From assembly GCA_018221005.1 (NCBI GenBank), contig JAAOXW010000016.1, positions 1-6,891 of the forward strand: a DNA stretch of 6,891 bases, in the 5' to 3' direction. Below are positions 1 to 6,478 of this stretch, in pieces. Origin of the DNA: Candidatus Altarchaeota archaeon (lineage in GTDB: Archaea; SpSt-1190). How positions within the stretch are numbered: position 1 is the first letter of the stretch; each line of letters opens with the position of its first letter. The translations under genes and the position numbers were made by a program. The notes under the pieces are model-generated. The model searched no databases. It was not told the origin of the DNA and saw only the letters and a program-made list of their open reading frames with translations.

Positions 1-176
1 ACTAATGAGTTGCCAATGACGGGAAGATTTCCAATCCAAGCCCCCAAGGCACTAACATTTGACTTCAAACCCTCATCAACCGTTTCAGTGGCGTCATCAG
101 AGGTGATTCGATATGAAGCCAGAACCAATATCAGAACCAAAACGGCCAGTTGGCCCATAAGTTTTTGCGCCCGCAT
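1..176 (-). CDS. Small membrane-anchored protein of unknown function, 3' end beyond window
   Basis: Reading the minus strand from ATG at 176-174 gives 58 open codons to the window edge, so the gene is partial at its C terminus. The product starts MRAQKLMGQLAVLVLILVLA: a short basic N terminus, then about 14 strongly hydrophobic residues (roughly 6-20), which is a membrane anchor or signal peptide. The visible remainder (about 38 residues) is polar then mildly amphipathic, with an acidic stretch DDATETVDEG, and by the positive-inside rule would lie outside the cytoplasm. An in-frame stop lies upstream at 215-213 with no ATG, GTG or TTG between, so ATG176 is the furthest possible start; a second Met at codon 7 is an alternative. 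It is transcribed divergently from the giant membrane protein, 42 nt away. No family is recognised. The plus-strand reading of the same DNA (10-216) lacks such protein-like structure. Confidence 0.6.
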   Translation of the reverse strand, partial: MRAQKLMGQLAVLVLILVLASYRITSDDATETVDEGLKSNVSALGAWIGNLPVIGNSL

Positions 177-218
177 CGTATCAAAAACGATAATAAGTAG
201 AGCTATATATTGTTAGTG
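177..218. promoter_or_regulatory. Divergent promoter region with two TATA-like boxes
   Basis: Only 42 nt separate the two divergent start codons, and neither is preceded by a clear Shine-Dalgarno sequence. For the minus-strand gene, AATATATAG (211 to 203) is centred about 31 nt before ATG176, the usual distance of an archaeal TATA box from the start of a leaderless or nearly leaderless transcript. For the plus-strand gene, the weaker TAATAAG (191-197), preceded by the A-rich, BRE-like TCAAAAACGA (181-190), is centred about 25 nt before ATG219. The two signals are side by side, so the genes could be coordinately or competitively controlled. The box assignment is inference from spacing. If TATATAT (204-210) instead drove the plus gene, transcription would start near 232, after ATG219. 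Confidence 0.4.
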
Positions 219-3200
219 ATGGCTGGTCGGGAGAAGGCTTTGATTAAGGCGGTTGTGTTCATATGCATAATCGGGGCCATGATGGGCGTGTGGATGCTTT
301 CGTTTACCGACCTGCCTACCTACTGGGGCCTCTCATTGAGCATTGTTTCTGCACTTGCCATGTTTGCTTCAGTTTTCTGGACACGCAGGTCAATAACTAA
401 GGGGGCGGCCGTTGAAAGTGCGGATTTGGGCAGTCTCTTTGGAGCTAAATTTATTGGAGTTTTCTTTGGGTTAATTCTCATAGGAGGTATCGTACTCTCT
501 GTGATTGCACCTTTTTTGAGTCTGTATTTACAAGGTGGTGAACTCACAGGACAGTCCATTGAACTCATAGACCCACAATCAGAATCGGTGGAAACTTTTG
601 TGAAGTGGTTCCTGCCACAAATTTTGGCAGACCAACCAACCATTACTATCACACTACTACAAAGACCACTTGCAATGACCACTGCTCTTGTGTGGACTGC
701 CCTTGGGCTTCCCGCCACAGATTTTGGGGGAGGGGACATCACCATGCTCGCCATGATGTTGGGCCTGGGCGTCTCACTTGCATTATTATGGTTTGTTTTG
801 ATGCCAATGGCATCATATGGTGGAGCCAATTGGGCAGCAGTAAAGAAAAAGAAACTAGACAAAAAACTTTGGAACATCATGGGAAGGGAAATGGGCTCCG
901 GTGACAGAGACTTAGGAAAAGATTTCTCATACGCAAATTTGAATATTACTAGTGCCGCAACCATCTGGCGGTCCTTTTTACTTGTATTCACGAAATTAAA
1001 GAAAATTTCTCACACCATTGAAGCTCTGGTTGTAAGGGGTGCCAATGTCGAAGAGGGAAAAACTCTTTCTAAGGCCGATGAAGAAAGACTTGACGGCGCC
1101 GTTCTAGAGTTCAAAAAGTTAAGAAAGAATATTGAATCAAATTACACCAGTTCAGTCCTCTACACAGGAATTGATTATTTTGTGTGGGGCTTACAAATTG
1201 TTTTCATGTCTGTTACATTGGGAATCATAGGGTTAATAGTCGGAGGGTTAACGGGGCAGTACTATGCAAGCATTCTACCTTTCATTCTCGCAGTATCAGT
1301 ATGGTTTTGGCGTAGCATCCAAATGCTGGGGCGACGACTCGTTCCACTCGTAATGTCAATGGCACCTCCAATAATACAAACCATGTATCTTTCAATTTTC
1401 TTCCCTGAGGAGGTTAGCCTAACCTCAATAGGCATTCTTGCATTTGGTGTGCTAGGTACATTCTTAGTCTCATTTGTAATTTCGGCAGGAGTTTCTGGAG
1501 CAACAGTGATCGCAGTAATTATTGCACTAATTGCCACCCTTGTTGGTTTGGTGATACTAGCCAACTATGCCAAAAATTCATTTGGAAATGTGTTAATGTT
1601 CTTCCTTTTGACTCGGGCCTTTGCATCAATCTTTGATCCGGCGAGTTCTTTGTCAGGCAGTCCACTCGAACTTGCTGCGGGCTTCTTCATGGTTACCTTA
1701 ATTTTTGTAGCTATCTTTGATTTACTCGTTCACATCTATCTTATGTTTTCGTTCTCAATTGGGATTTTCATGTCCAAGACTTTCAGTGGCTTGGGTAACA
1801 TCATTAAGGAATTTGAGGCGGGCATGGGGGACTTGATGGATGCAACAGGAGGTAAGTCAACCAAGGAAGTGAGGAAGAAGTTAGTTGAGCATGCGAGAAA
1901 AATCAGAGACGAGACTGGGAAATTTATAGATAACGTAGAGGAGGACGCATTTTCAAATATACTAACATCAGAAATAGATGGTAAGGCGGTCGTACTTTCT
2001 AAGAGCATGGCAGACAAATTATTGAGTCCTGAAAAAATGAAGAATCTTAATACCAAATTGAGCAACACAGTTAGATCAATTGAAGGCACCGATTACCATA
2101 TGATAACCAAGAAAGATGGAACTTATCTGGTGGAAGCAACGGGAGATACCATTAACAATTATTTAGGAAAATTCAGGTCTTTGAAGGAGGCCATTCAACA
2201 TGCGGGGCAAGATGCCGCAGGAATTGGGAAAAAACCAAAGAAGTACACTAAGAACGACATTAAAAAGGTTGGAAAAATTGGAGACTCGGGTGCGGGCACC
2301 ATCGGAGGAGATTTCTCGAGTGACTATACCGTCAAAAAAGCTATAAATGCTTCTATACGCACCAAAATTAACGAAATTACTACAAACCCCTTCGGCAAAA
2401 CTTCGAGTGGGATCGTCAAATTTGGAACGGGTAGGGGTAATCGCACTTGGTTCAAGAAAGAAAAGAATGGGTCTTTTACACTTTTCAATCGAAATGGAAA
2501 AGTCAGCATGCGTGGACTAGACAAAAATGCCGCACGAATGCTCCACCACCTCGATAAACACGGTGGAAGGATGGACTATAGAGGCAAGTCCATCACAATT
2601 TCAAGGGGAGCTCTTTCCAACAAAAAGTTAGTGAAGAAAATAAGGGACGAATTGGGGGGGCGAAAGAGGTGGGGAAGAAGAGGACCAATGCGGAAGGGGC
2701 CCGTCAAAATAACTGCGGGTTCCGACACAATGGAAGTTAACATCAAGAGAGACAAGGCACGCAGGGATGATGGGCTTTCTTTCAAACATGCAGGGGGAGA
2801 CTTCACTGTCGGTAAAGATACCAAAGATTTCTCTGTGATTGGAACTGCTTCGCAAGACCTCAAAGATGTTTTGGAGGTCGGGGGGGTTGACCCCAGTGAT
2901 GGCGAGCAAAGGAAAACTGCACAGATTCTGAAAGATTATCTTGCAACAGGTGATAAATTTACTCTTGAAGCTGAGGACCCTAGAGTCAAATCAAGCGTGG
3001 AATTTAAAGAAGTAAATGGACGAGTAGAAGCTACTATGTTCGACGAAAGGGGGGCAAGGACAGTCAAAACAAGTAACAGCATTATGGAGTCTGTGATGGG
3101 CGCAAGGGTATTTTTGAATAAAGGGGTACAGGAGGAGGCACTCTCTAGGGGGGTTACGGTTAAGGGTGACGAGTGGAAAATGAAAACGAAATTTGGGTCT

Positions 3201-6200
3201 GAAATTGAATCTGAAATTGCACTCTCAGATGCAACTTCTGCAAGTGATGTTCGAAGTGCAATGGGGGGAAGAGAAGTAGATGGATTCGCATCAAGTGGAA
3301 CCTTCTTTAGACAGGGAGAACTGGTAACGTTCGCCCCAAGTAATTCATCAGAGGTCACCAACATATTGACACCCTTAGAGGTAGTCTTACATAACCAAGA
3401 TTCTGATGGAAAAATAAGAAGTGAAATAGAAAAAAAGCTAAACGAGGGAGGAAAATTAAGAACTATACTAACAGAAGACGGGCGACAGAGAATTTATGTT
3501 GAAAATGAGTTCGGAACCGAAACACATAGGTTAATCCTGGATAAGGAAAGAACAACACTCAATGAGATTACCTTTGGTGTTAGCGCAGACGGTCAACCTG
3601 TTGAAAATCATAGAATCATAGCTGCAAGAGATTTAGGGGGCGGACAAGTATTCAAATATGAAGAAAAGGGCACCGACCGTTCTCAAGTTTTAAACGCACT
3701 TCAAACCCAAGTTGCAAATGATGCCAAGCGTGTGGGTGCATCGGAGGTAATTGAAAGTATGGCTGAAAATTTACAAACAACCATTAAAGAATTTGGAAAG
3801 GCCAGCACTGTAAGGGGAACTGAAGAATATTTCGAACTTGATATCGATGATACAGGAAAATACCAAGTTTACAAATGGAATGGTACAATCATGGAACCAC
3901 ATGATATCCCAAATGCTGCTGCTCTGGATGAGTTAGTACAAAGCAATGCAAAAATAAGGTTGAAGGATAGAGTTGAGGGAACTCGGCAAATAGAACTCGA
4001 GAAGATTGGAGATAGCGTTTACTATCGAGAAGGTGGACGAACTTACCGTTTGGGTGATACGGATGCAGCAAGAACTAGTATGTTCAAGTTGATTGAAGAT
4101 ATCCAGGATAATACTAGCGAGCTAGATGTGAGAACCAGAAAATTCAAAGATGGTACGGGAGGAGAAGTGCCGGACACCGTTAGTATAGGAGAGATGGCAA
4201 TGCTGAAAATAAACAGCATGCCCAAAGGAAAAATGGTAATTGGGGGACTCGGTGGAGATAAAAGCCTAAGACTTAAACGAGATGCTGCCGCAGGTAAAAT
4301 TTATGTTGTTGATCAAGAAGGTAGGAGGGGCGAGTATAATATGGCAGACCCGCAACAACAAGCTGCACTCGCAGGTTATATTGATCGATTCGCAAGAGAG
4401 GGGAAAGATAAATTAGCAAGGGAGACTGCAGAAAAAGCAGACATGAAAGCAACAGCTGCAGGGGCCACTGCGCAGATTGCTGAAATAAAGTCAGATAAGG
4501 CTCAAGCAGCTGCTAATGCCGCAGGAGGAATGGCCAGAGGTGCTAAAATAATTGGAACAGAGGCGTATAAGAGAGCAGAAAAAGCAGATGTTAGAGCAAT
4601 GGTTGCGGGGGGGAAAGCAGGCAAGGCTCAGAAGACTGCGAATATAGCTGAAACAAAAGCAGATGTCTTGACAGATGTTGCAAAAAATCACGAAGTCAGA
4701 ATAGGTGGAACTGAACGTGGACTTGAACATGAAGGCAACATGCGAAGACGCACTGAAAAACAAGTCATCGAAAACATAAAAGGTATCGACGCTCTCGGTG
4801 ACGATGCAGTGGATGCTGATAAAAAAAGTTATGAAATTGACCGTGACCTACAAAACTTCAAAGAAGATTACACTAACGAAATTGTAGAACACGGCACAGT
4901 GGGACAGACAAATAAAGAACATATAGATAATCTCCAGGAGTCTGTAATTGAATCGCACGGTCAAGCAATCAATGCAATAGTTGAAGCAGACAGGGCTCGA
5001 AGAGCTGCAGGTGGAGCCCAGGAAACTGCAGATACTGCAATACAAGAAGTTGGGGAAGAAAGGAAAACAAGACATAAGCAAACTACTGAAATTGGTCGTG
5101 GGCTCAAAAATGAAAAGAAAGTCAGACATCGACAAACCAGCCACCTTTACAGGAAGCTTAAAGGTCAAAAGGGAACGGGGGAAGACCAAGGCAAGGGCGA
5201 AGGTGGTCCGGGACCTAGACCAAAACCAGATGAACCAACACCACCTCCCGGTAGGGGGCGTCCACTCCAACAACCAGAGGTACCTGAAGAAAGCGGTCGT
5301 GTGCAAAAGGTAGTGCCATCCAAAGTGGATGAAAAAATGCAAAGACACATAGACGGAAGGATCGCTAGAAATGAACCAAACGAACCTGTTGAAAGTGGAA
5401 GGGCTTTCAAAGAAGGTAAATTTGTTAAGAGTGCAGTGAAATTTGCAGAGAAACGAGAACATGGAAAAATATCTGACCTAACAGGTAGGCCTGTGCAAGC
5501 AAATTTAGTGCAAAAGGGTGGCACAAATGAACAACAAATGTTTCCTTATACGAGTCAATTAGTCCAAAGGTCAATTAGTAGCGAGAGGGGTGCTGAAGAA
5601 GCAGAAGGGGAACTAAAGGCGTTGTTTGGGGGTGCTAATAAAAGACAACGGGGATTCTTCATGGACTCTTTGAGAAAGTTGGAAAATACAGAAGTAAATC
5701 GCTCGGGTGAAATTTCAACCCTAATTGGAAAATTAAGCGGAGCATCAAGACCTAGAAGTAAGGATGTCGAGCATGTAGGGGAAATCAAGGAGCTCAAAAA
5801 AGAGATAGACCAAAACAAACTCGACAGTATGAATCGGTCCCTCGCACATGTGTCCTCTCAAATTGATACCGGAAACGAAATAGTTCAACTAAAAAGAGAC
5901 CTAAAAAGCGGAGCGCCAGGCAGTTCGGGCGCCAAGCCTACACCCCACATCGTTGGATTTGGTCCCAGTGATAAGGACAAGACTATTGCAGCGGAACTCA
6001 TTGAAAACAGGGGGGACGAAAACTTTGCAATCAACACCTTTAAAAAAATGGAACCAAAGAAGGTCAACAAAGCTCTACTAACACTCGACAGAACTATTTT
6101 AGAAGGGAAGGAAAACAAAAAAGATGCGGAGAAAGCCTTGTTAAAAATAATAAATAATACACATACAAGGAGCGAAGACAACAGAAAAGCGGGCGTCACT

Positions 6201-6416
6201 AAATTTTTAATAGAAGATCCAAACACGTTTGAGAGGATTGCGAATAGAAAGTACGATCAAGATGTTATAACGCTCTTGCCGCAGGATCGTCAAGATAAGT
6301 TGATAGATTTCCTAACTCATGAAAGGGATAAACTAATACGAAATGAACAAGACTCAAAATACGTCCGATTCTTGATAGGTGAGCTCAGGCAGTTGATAAA
6401 TGAGCGCAAAAAATGA
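219..6416 (+). CDS. Giant polytopic membrane protein with coiled-coil rod, 2065 aa, function unknown
   Basis: One uninterrupted frame of 2065 codons ends at TGA 6414-6416. I chose ATG219 (MAGREKALIKAVVF) because it gives a short basic leader before the first membrane segment; in-frame TTG210 and GTG216 lie just upstream and cannot be excluded. Residue numbers count from ATG219. Order: membrane segments about 11-27, 36-54, 78-103, 174-197, then a Lys-rich loop 199-316 (KKKKLDKK near 208), then 320-345, 351-364, 375-395, 403-422, 428-448, 455-472 and 483-518; a weaker segment lies near 150-165. Residues 520-1395 are soluble with recurring beta-hairpin/helix units; 1404-1494 an Ala heptad rod; 1495-1610 mixed helical/coiled coil; 1616-1651 a basic tandem repeat; 1662-1689 Pro-rich; 1850-1893 coiled coil; 1910-2065 helical. 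No Walker, protease or other catalytic motif was seen. There is one Cys (C16) and no Trp after W1220. A membrane-bound scaffold is the most economical idea. A VirB6/TrbL-like secretion channel with a long soluble tail is a low-confidence alternative. Confidence 0.85.
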   Translation: MAGREKALIKAVVFICIIGAMMGVWMLSFTDLPTYWGLSLSIVSALAMFASVFWTRRSITKGAAVESADLGSLFGAKFIGVFFGLILIGGIVLSVIAPFLSLYLQGGELTGQSIELIDPQSESVETFVKWFLPQILADQPTITITLLQRPLAMTTALVWTALGLPATDFGGGDITMLAMMLGLGVSLALLWFVLMPMASYGGANWAAVKKKKLDKKLWNIMGREMGSGDRDLGKDFSYANLNITSAATIWRSFLLVFTKLKKISHTIEALVVRGANVEEGKTLSKADEERLDGAVLEFKKLRKNIESNYTSSVLYTGIDYFVWGLQIVFMSVTLGIIGLIVGGLTGQYYASILPFILAVSVWFWRSIQMLGRRLVPLVMSMAPPIIQTMYLSIFFPEEVSLTSIGILAFGVLGTFLVSFVISAGVSGATVIAVIIALIATLVGLVILANYAKNSFGNVLMFFLLTRAFASIFDPASSLSGSPLELAAGFFMVTLIFVAIFDLLVHIYLMFSFSIGIFMSKTFSGLGNIIKEFEAGMGDLMDATGGKSTKEVRKKLVEHARKIRDETGKFIDNVEEDAFSNILTSEIDGKAVVLSKSMADKLLSPEKMKNLNTKLSNTVRSIEGTDYHMITKKDGTYLVEATGDTINNYLGKFRSLKEAIQHAGQDAAGIGKKPKKYTKNDIKKVGKIGDSGAGTIGGDFSSDYTVKKAINASIRTKINEITTNPFGKTSSGIVKFGTGRGNRTWFKKEKNGSFTLFNRNGKVSMRGLDKNAARMLHHLDKHGGRMDYRGKSITISRGALSNKKLVKKIRDELGGRKRWGRRGPMRKGPVKITAGSDTMEVNIKRDKARRDDGLSFKHAGGDFTVGKDTKDFSVIGTASQDLKDVLEVGGVDPSDGEQRKTAQILKDYLATGDKFTLEAEDPRVKSSVEFKEVNGRVEATMFDERGARTVKTSNSIMESVMGARVFLNKGVQEEALSRGVTVKGDEWKMKTKFGSEIESEIALSDATSASDVRSAMGGREVDGFASSGTFFRQGELVTFAPSNSSEVTNILTPLEVVLHNQDSDGKIRSEIEKKLNEGGKLRTILTEDGRQRIYVENEFGTETHRLILDKERTTLNEITFGVSADGQPVENHRIIAARDLGGGQVFKYEEKGTDRSQVLNALQTQVANDAKRVGASEVIESMAENLQTTIKEFGKASTVRGTEEYFELDIDDTGKYQVYKWNGTIMEPHDIPNAAALDELVQSNAKIRLKDRVEGTRQIELEKIGDSVYYREGGRTYRLGDTDAARTSMFKLIEDIQDNTSELDVRTRKFKDGTGGEVPDTVSIGEMAMLKINSMPKGKMVIGGLGGDKSLRLKRDAAAGKIYVVDQEGRRGEYNMADPQQQAALAGYIDRFAREGKDKLARETAEKADMKATAAGATAQIAEIKSDKAQAAANAAGGMARGAKIIGTEAYKRAEKADVRAMVAGGKAGKAQKTANIAETKADVLTDVAKNHEVRIGGTERGLEHEGNMRRRTEKQVIENIKGIDALGDDAVDADKKSYEIDRDLQNFKEDYTNEIVEHGTVGQTNKEHIDNLQESVIESHGQAINAIVEADRARRAAGGAQETADTAIQEVGEERKTRHKQTTEIGRGLKNEKKVRHRQTSHLYRKLKGQKGTGEDQGKGEGGPGPRPKPDEPTPPPGRGRPLQQPEVPEESGRVQKVVPSKVDEKMQRHIDGRIARNEPNEPVESGRAFKEGKFVKSAVKFAEKREHGKISDLTGRPVQANLVQKGGTNEQQMFPYTSQLVQRSISSERGAEEAEGELKALFGGANKRQRGFFMDSLRKLENTEVNRSGEISTLIGKLSGASRPRSKDVEHVGEIKELKKEIDQNKLDSMNRSLAHVSSQIDTGNEIVQLKRDLKSGAPGSSGAKPTPHIVGFGPSDKDKTIAAELIENRGDENFAINTFKKMEPKKVNKALLTLDRTILEGKENKKDAEKALLKIINNTHTRSEDNRKAGVTKFLIEDPNTFERIANRKYDQDVITLLPQDRQDKLIDFLTHERDKLIRNEQDSKYVRFLIGELRQLINERKK
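249..1772 (+). other. Polytopic membrane module of the giant protein (residues 11-518)
   Basis: About 11-13 hydrophobic segments fall in two blocks. The first block (residues 11-197) ends in GLGVSLALLWFVLMPMASYG and is followed by a Lys-rich loop of about 115 residues, which by the positive-inside rule is cytoplasmic. The second block (320-518) contains a short basic turn RSIQMLGRR (365-373), the hydrophobic segment with the kink-prone MAPP (381-384), and an unusually long final hydrophobic stretch of about 36 residues (483-518) that may be two short helices. Residues 150-165 (TTALVWTALGLPA) are moderately hydrophobic and may be re-entrant rather than spanning. The topology of the end is uncertain, so whether the long soluble tail is inside or outside the cell is not settled. 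The moderately basic residues after 518 favour a cytoplasmic tail. Confidence 0.75.
2088..4403 (+). repeat. Degenerate beta-hairpin/helix modules in the soluble region (residues ~624-1395)
   Basis: By eye, the same pattern recurs: a short strand, a Gly/Asp/Asn turn, an aromatic-containing strand, a second turn, then a helix of about 12-15 residues. The clearest units are 624-663 (KKDGTYLVEA then SLKEAIQHAG), 742-783 (KKEKNGSFTLFNRNGKVSM then NAARMLHHLDKHGG), 1203-1244 (DDTGKYQVYKWNGT then AAALDELVQSNA), 1256-1298 (KIGDSVYYREGGRTYRL then TSMFKLIEDIQDN) and 1348-1392 (AAAGKIYVVDQEGRRGEY then AALAGYIDRFA). Less clear examples lie around 840-1110, including TEDGRQRIYVENEFG near 1085. Sequence identity between units is low, so this is a proposed structural repeat rather than a DNA repeat. 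It would make the middle of the protein a chain of small similar domains. Confidence 0.4.
2661..2708 (+). other. Highly basic cluster inside the giant protein (residues 815-830)
   Basis: The segment RKRWGRRGPMRKGPVK has eight Lys/Arg in 16 residues and no acidic residue. It lies between two of the proposed beta-hairpin/helix units. Such a patch could contact nucleic acid, acidic lipid head groups or an acidic partner; nothing in the sequence decides between these. Confidence 0.6.
4428..4721 (+). repeat. Ala-rich heptad coiled-coil rod with two 49-residue units
   Basis: From residue 1404 the protein falls into consecutive heptads with Ala at positions 1 and usually 4: AEKADMK, ATAAGAT, AQIAEIK, SDKAQAA, ANAAGGM, ARGAKII, GTEAYKR, then AEKADVR, AMVAGGK, AGKAQKT, ANIAETK, ADVLTDV, AKNHEVR. 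The start of the block, AEKAD, recurs exactly 49 residues (147 nt, 4428 and 4575) later. Two other fragments also recur at multiples of seven: AQIAEIK/ANIAETK at 56 residues, and KAQ-AN at 42. The spacing indicates a continuous helix that grew or was rearranged in whole heptads. Small Ala core positions suggest a tightly packed Ala-type coiled coil, as in fibrous or scaffold proteins. Confidence 0.75.
5064..5171 (+). repeat. Tandem 18-residue basic repeat (2 copies)
   Basis: Two adjacent 54-nt units encode KTRHKQTTEIGRGLKNEK (residues 1616-1633) and KVRHRQTSHLYRKLKGQK (1634-1651). Nine of 18 positions are identical and several others are conservative (K/R, T/S, I/L). Both are strongly basic and likely helical, and they sit between the coiled-coil section and the Pro-rich linker. 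The DNA copies are diverged, so this is an old protein-level duplication rather than a recent slippage event. Confidence 0.7.
5202..5285 (+). other. Pro/Gly-rich linker of the giant protein (residues 1662-1689)
   Basis: This stretch includes GPGPRPKPDEPTPPPGRGRP and has about 10 prolines in 28 residues, preceded by a Gly/Lys/Glu-rich segment from about 1650. It should be an extended, flexible linker separating the rod from the C-terminal part. The PTPPPGRGRP core also resembles polyproline docking sites, but no binding partner can be inferred. Confidence 0.7.
5766..6413 (+). other. C-terminal helical region of the giant protein (residues ~1850-2065)
   Basis: A predicted coiled coil (about 1850-1893, with hydrophobic residues spaced 3-4 apart, for example VGEIKELKKEI and EIVQLKRDLKSG) is followed by a Gly/Ser/Pro hinge (1894-1909). 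The rest (1910-2065) is rich in helices of the form KKVNKALLTLD, DAEKALLKIINN and LPQDRQDKLIDFL. The last of these loosely recalls the short helical repeats of FliG/MgtE-type N domains, but the match is only in pattern and I do not claim the family. The protein ends in a basic, likely helical tail GELRQLINERKK. Confidence 0.5.
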
Positions 6417-6440
6417 AGTGCACTAATATATGGGGCAAAG

Positions 6441-6460
6441 GGAAATAAGTTCTTTAAATA
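6441..6460 (+). promoter_or_regulatory. Archaeal-type BRE/TATA promoter for the aIF5B gene
   Basis: CTTTAAATA (6452-6460) is a near-ideal archaeal TATA box, with the purine-rich, BRE-like GGAAATAA (6441-6448) just upstream. Its centre is about 23 nt before GTG 6479, so transcription would begin at or within a few bases of that codon, consistent with a leaderless mRNA. It argues that the aIF5B gene is transcribed independently of the giant gene, whose stop codon lies 62 nt upstream of GTG 6479. No stem-loop or poly-T terminator was seen in the gap. Confidence 0.55.
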
Positions 6461-6478
6461 GGTGGATGGGTGCATAAT

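Noticed and set aside
10..216. 68-codon plus-strand frame at the left edge
   Set aside because: It lies opposite the minus-strand anchored protein, whose reading has a clear N-terminal hydrophobic segment; the plus reading has no domain-like pattern and no start signal.
320..991. 223-codon minus-strand frame under the membrane module
   Set aside because: It is fully antisense to a strongly hydrophobic, clearly protein-like coding stretch; its Ser/Pro/Lys-rich product looks like a reverse-frame shadow.
219..1772. Assigning the membrane module to VirB6/TrbL or a transporter family
   Set aside because: Segment number and hydrophobicity alone are not diagnostic, and I found no signature residues of either; kept only as a low-confidence alternative.
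4848..5462. 204-codon minus-strand frame rich in Cys, Phe and Ser
   Set aside because: It is the antisense of the coiled-coil and Pro-rich region. The Phe/Cys/Ser bias is what reverse reading of Lys/Glu/Ala-rich codons produces, and no family is recognisable.
6417..6478. Intrinsic terminator after the giant gene
   Set aside because: No GC-rich hairpin or T-tract follows the stop; the only T-rich piece is part of the proposed TATA box.
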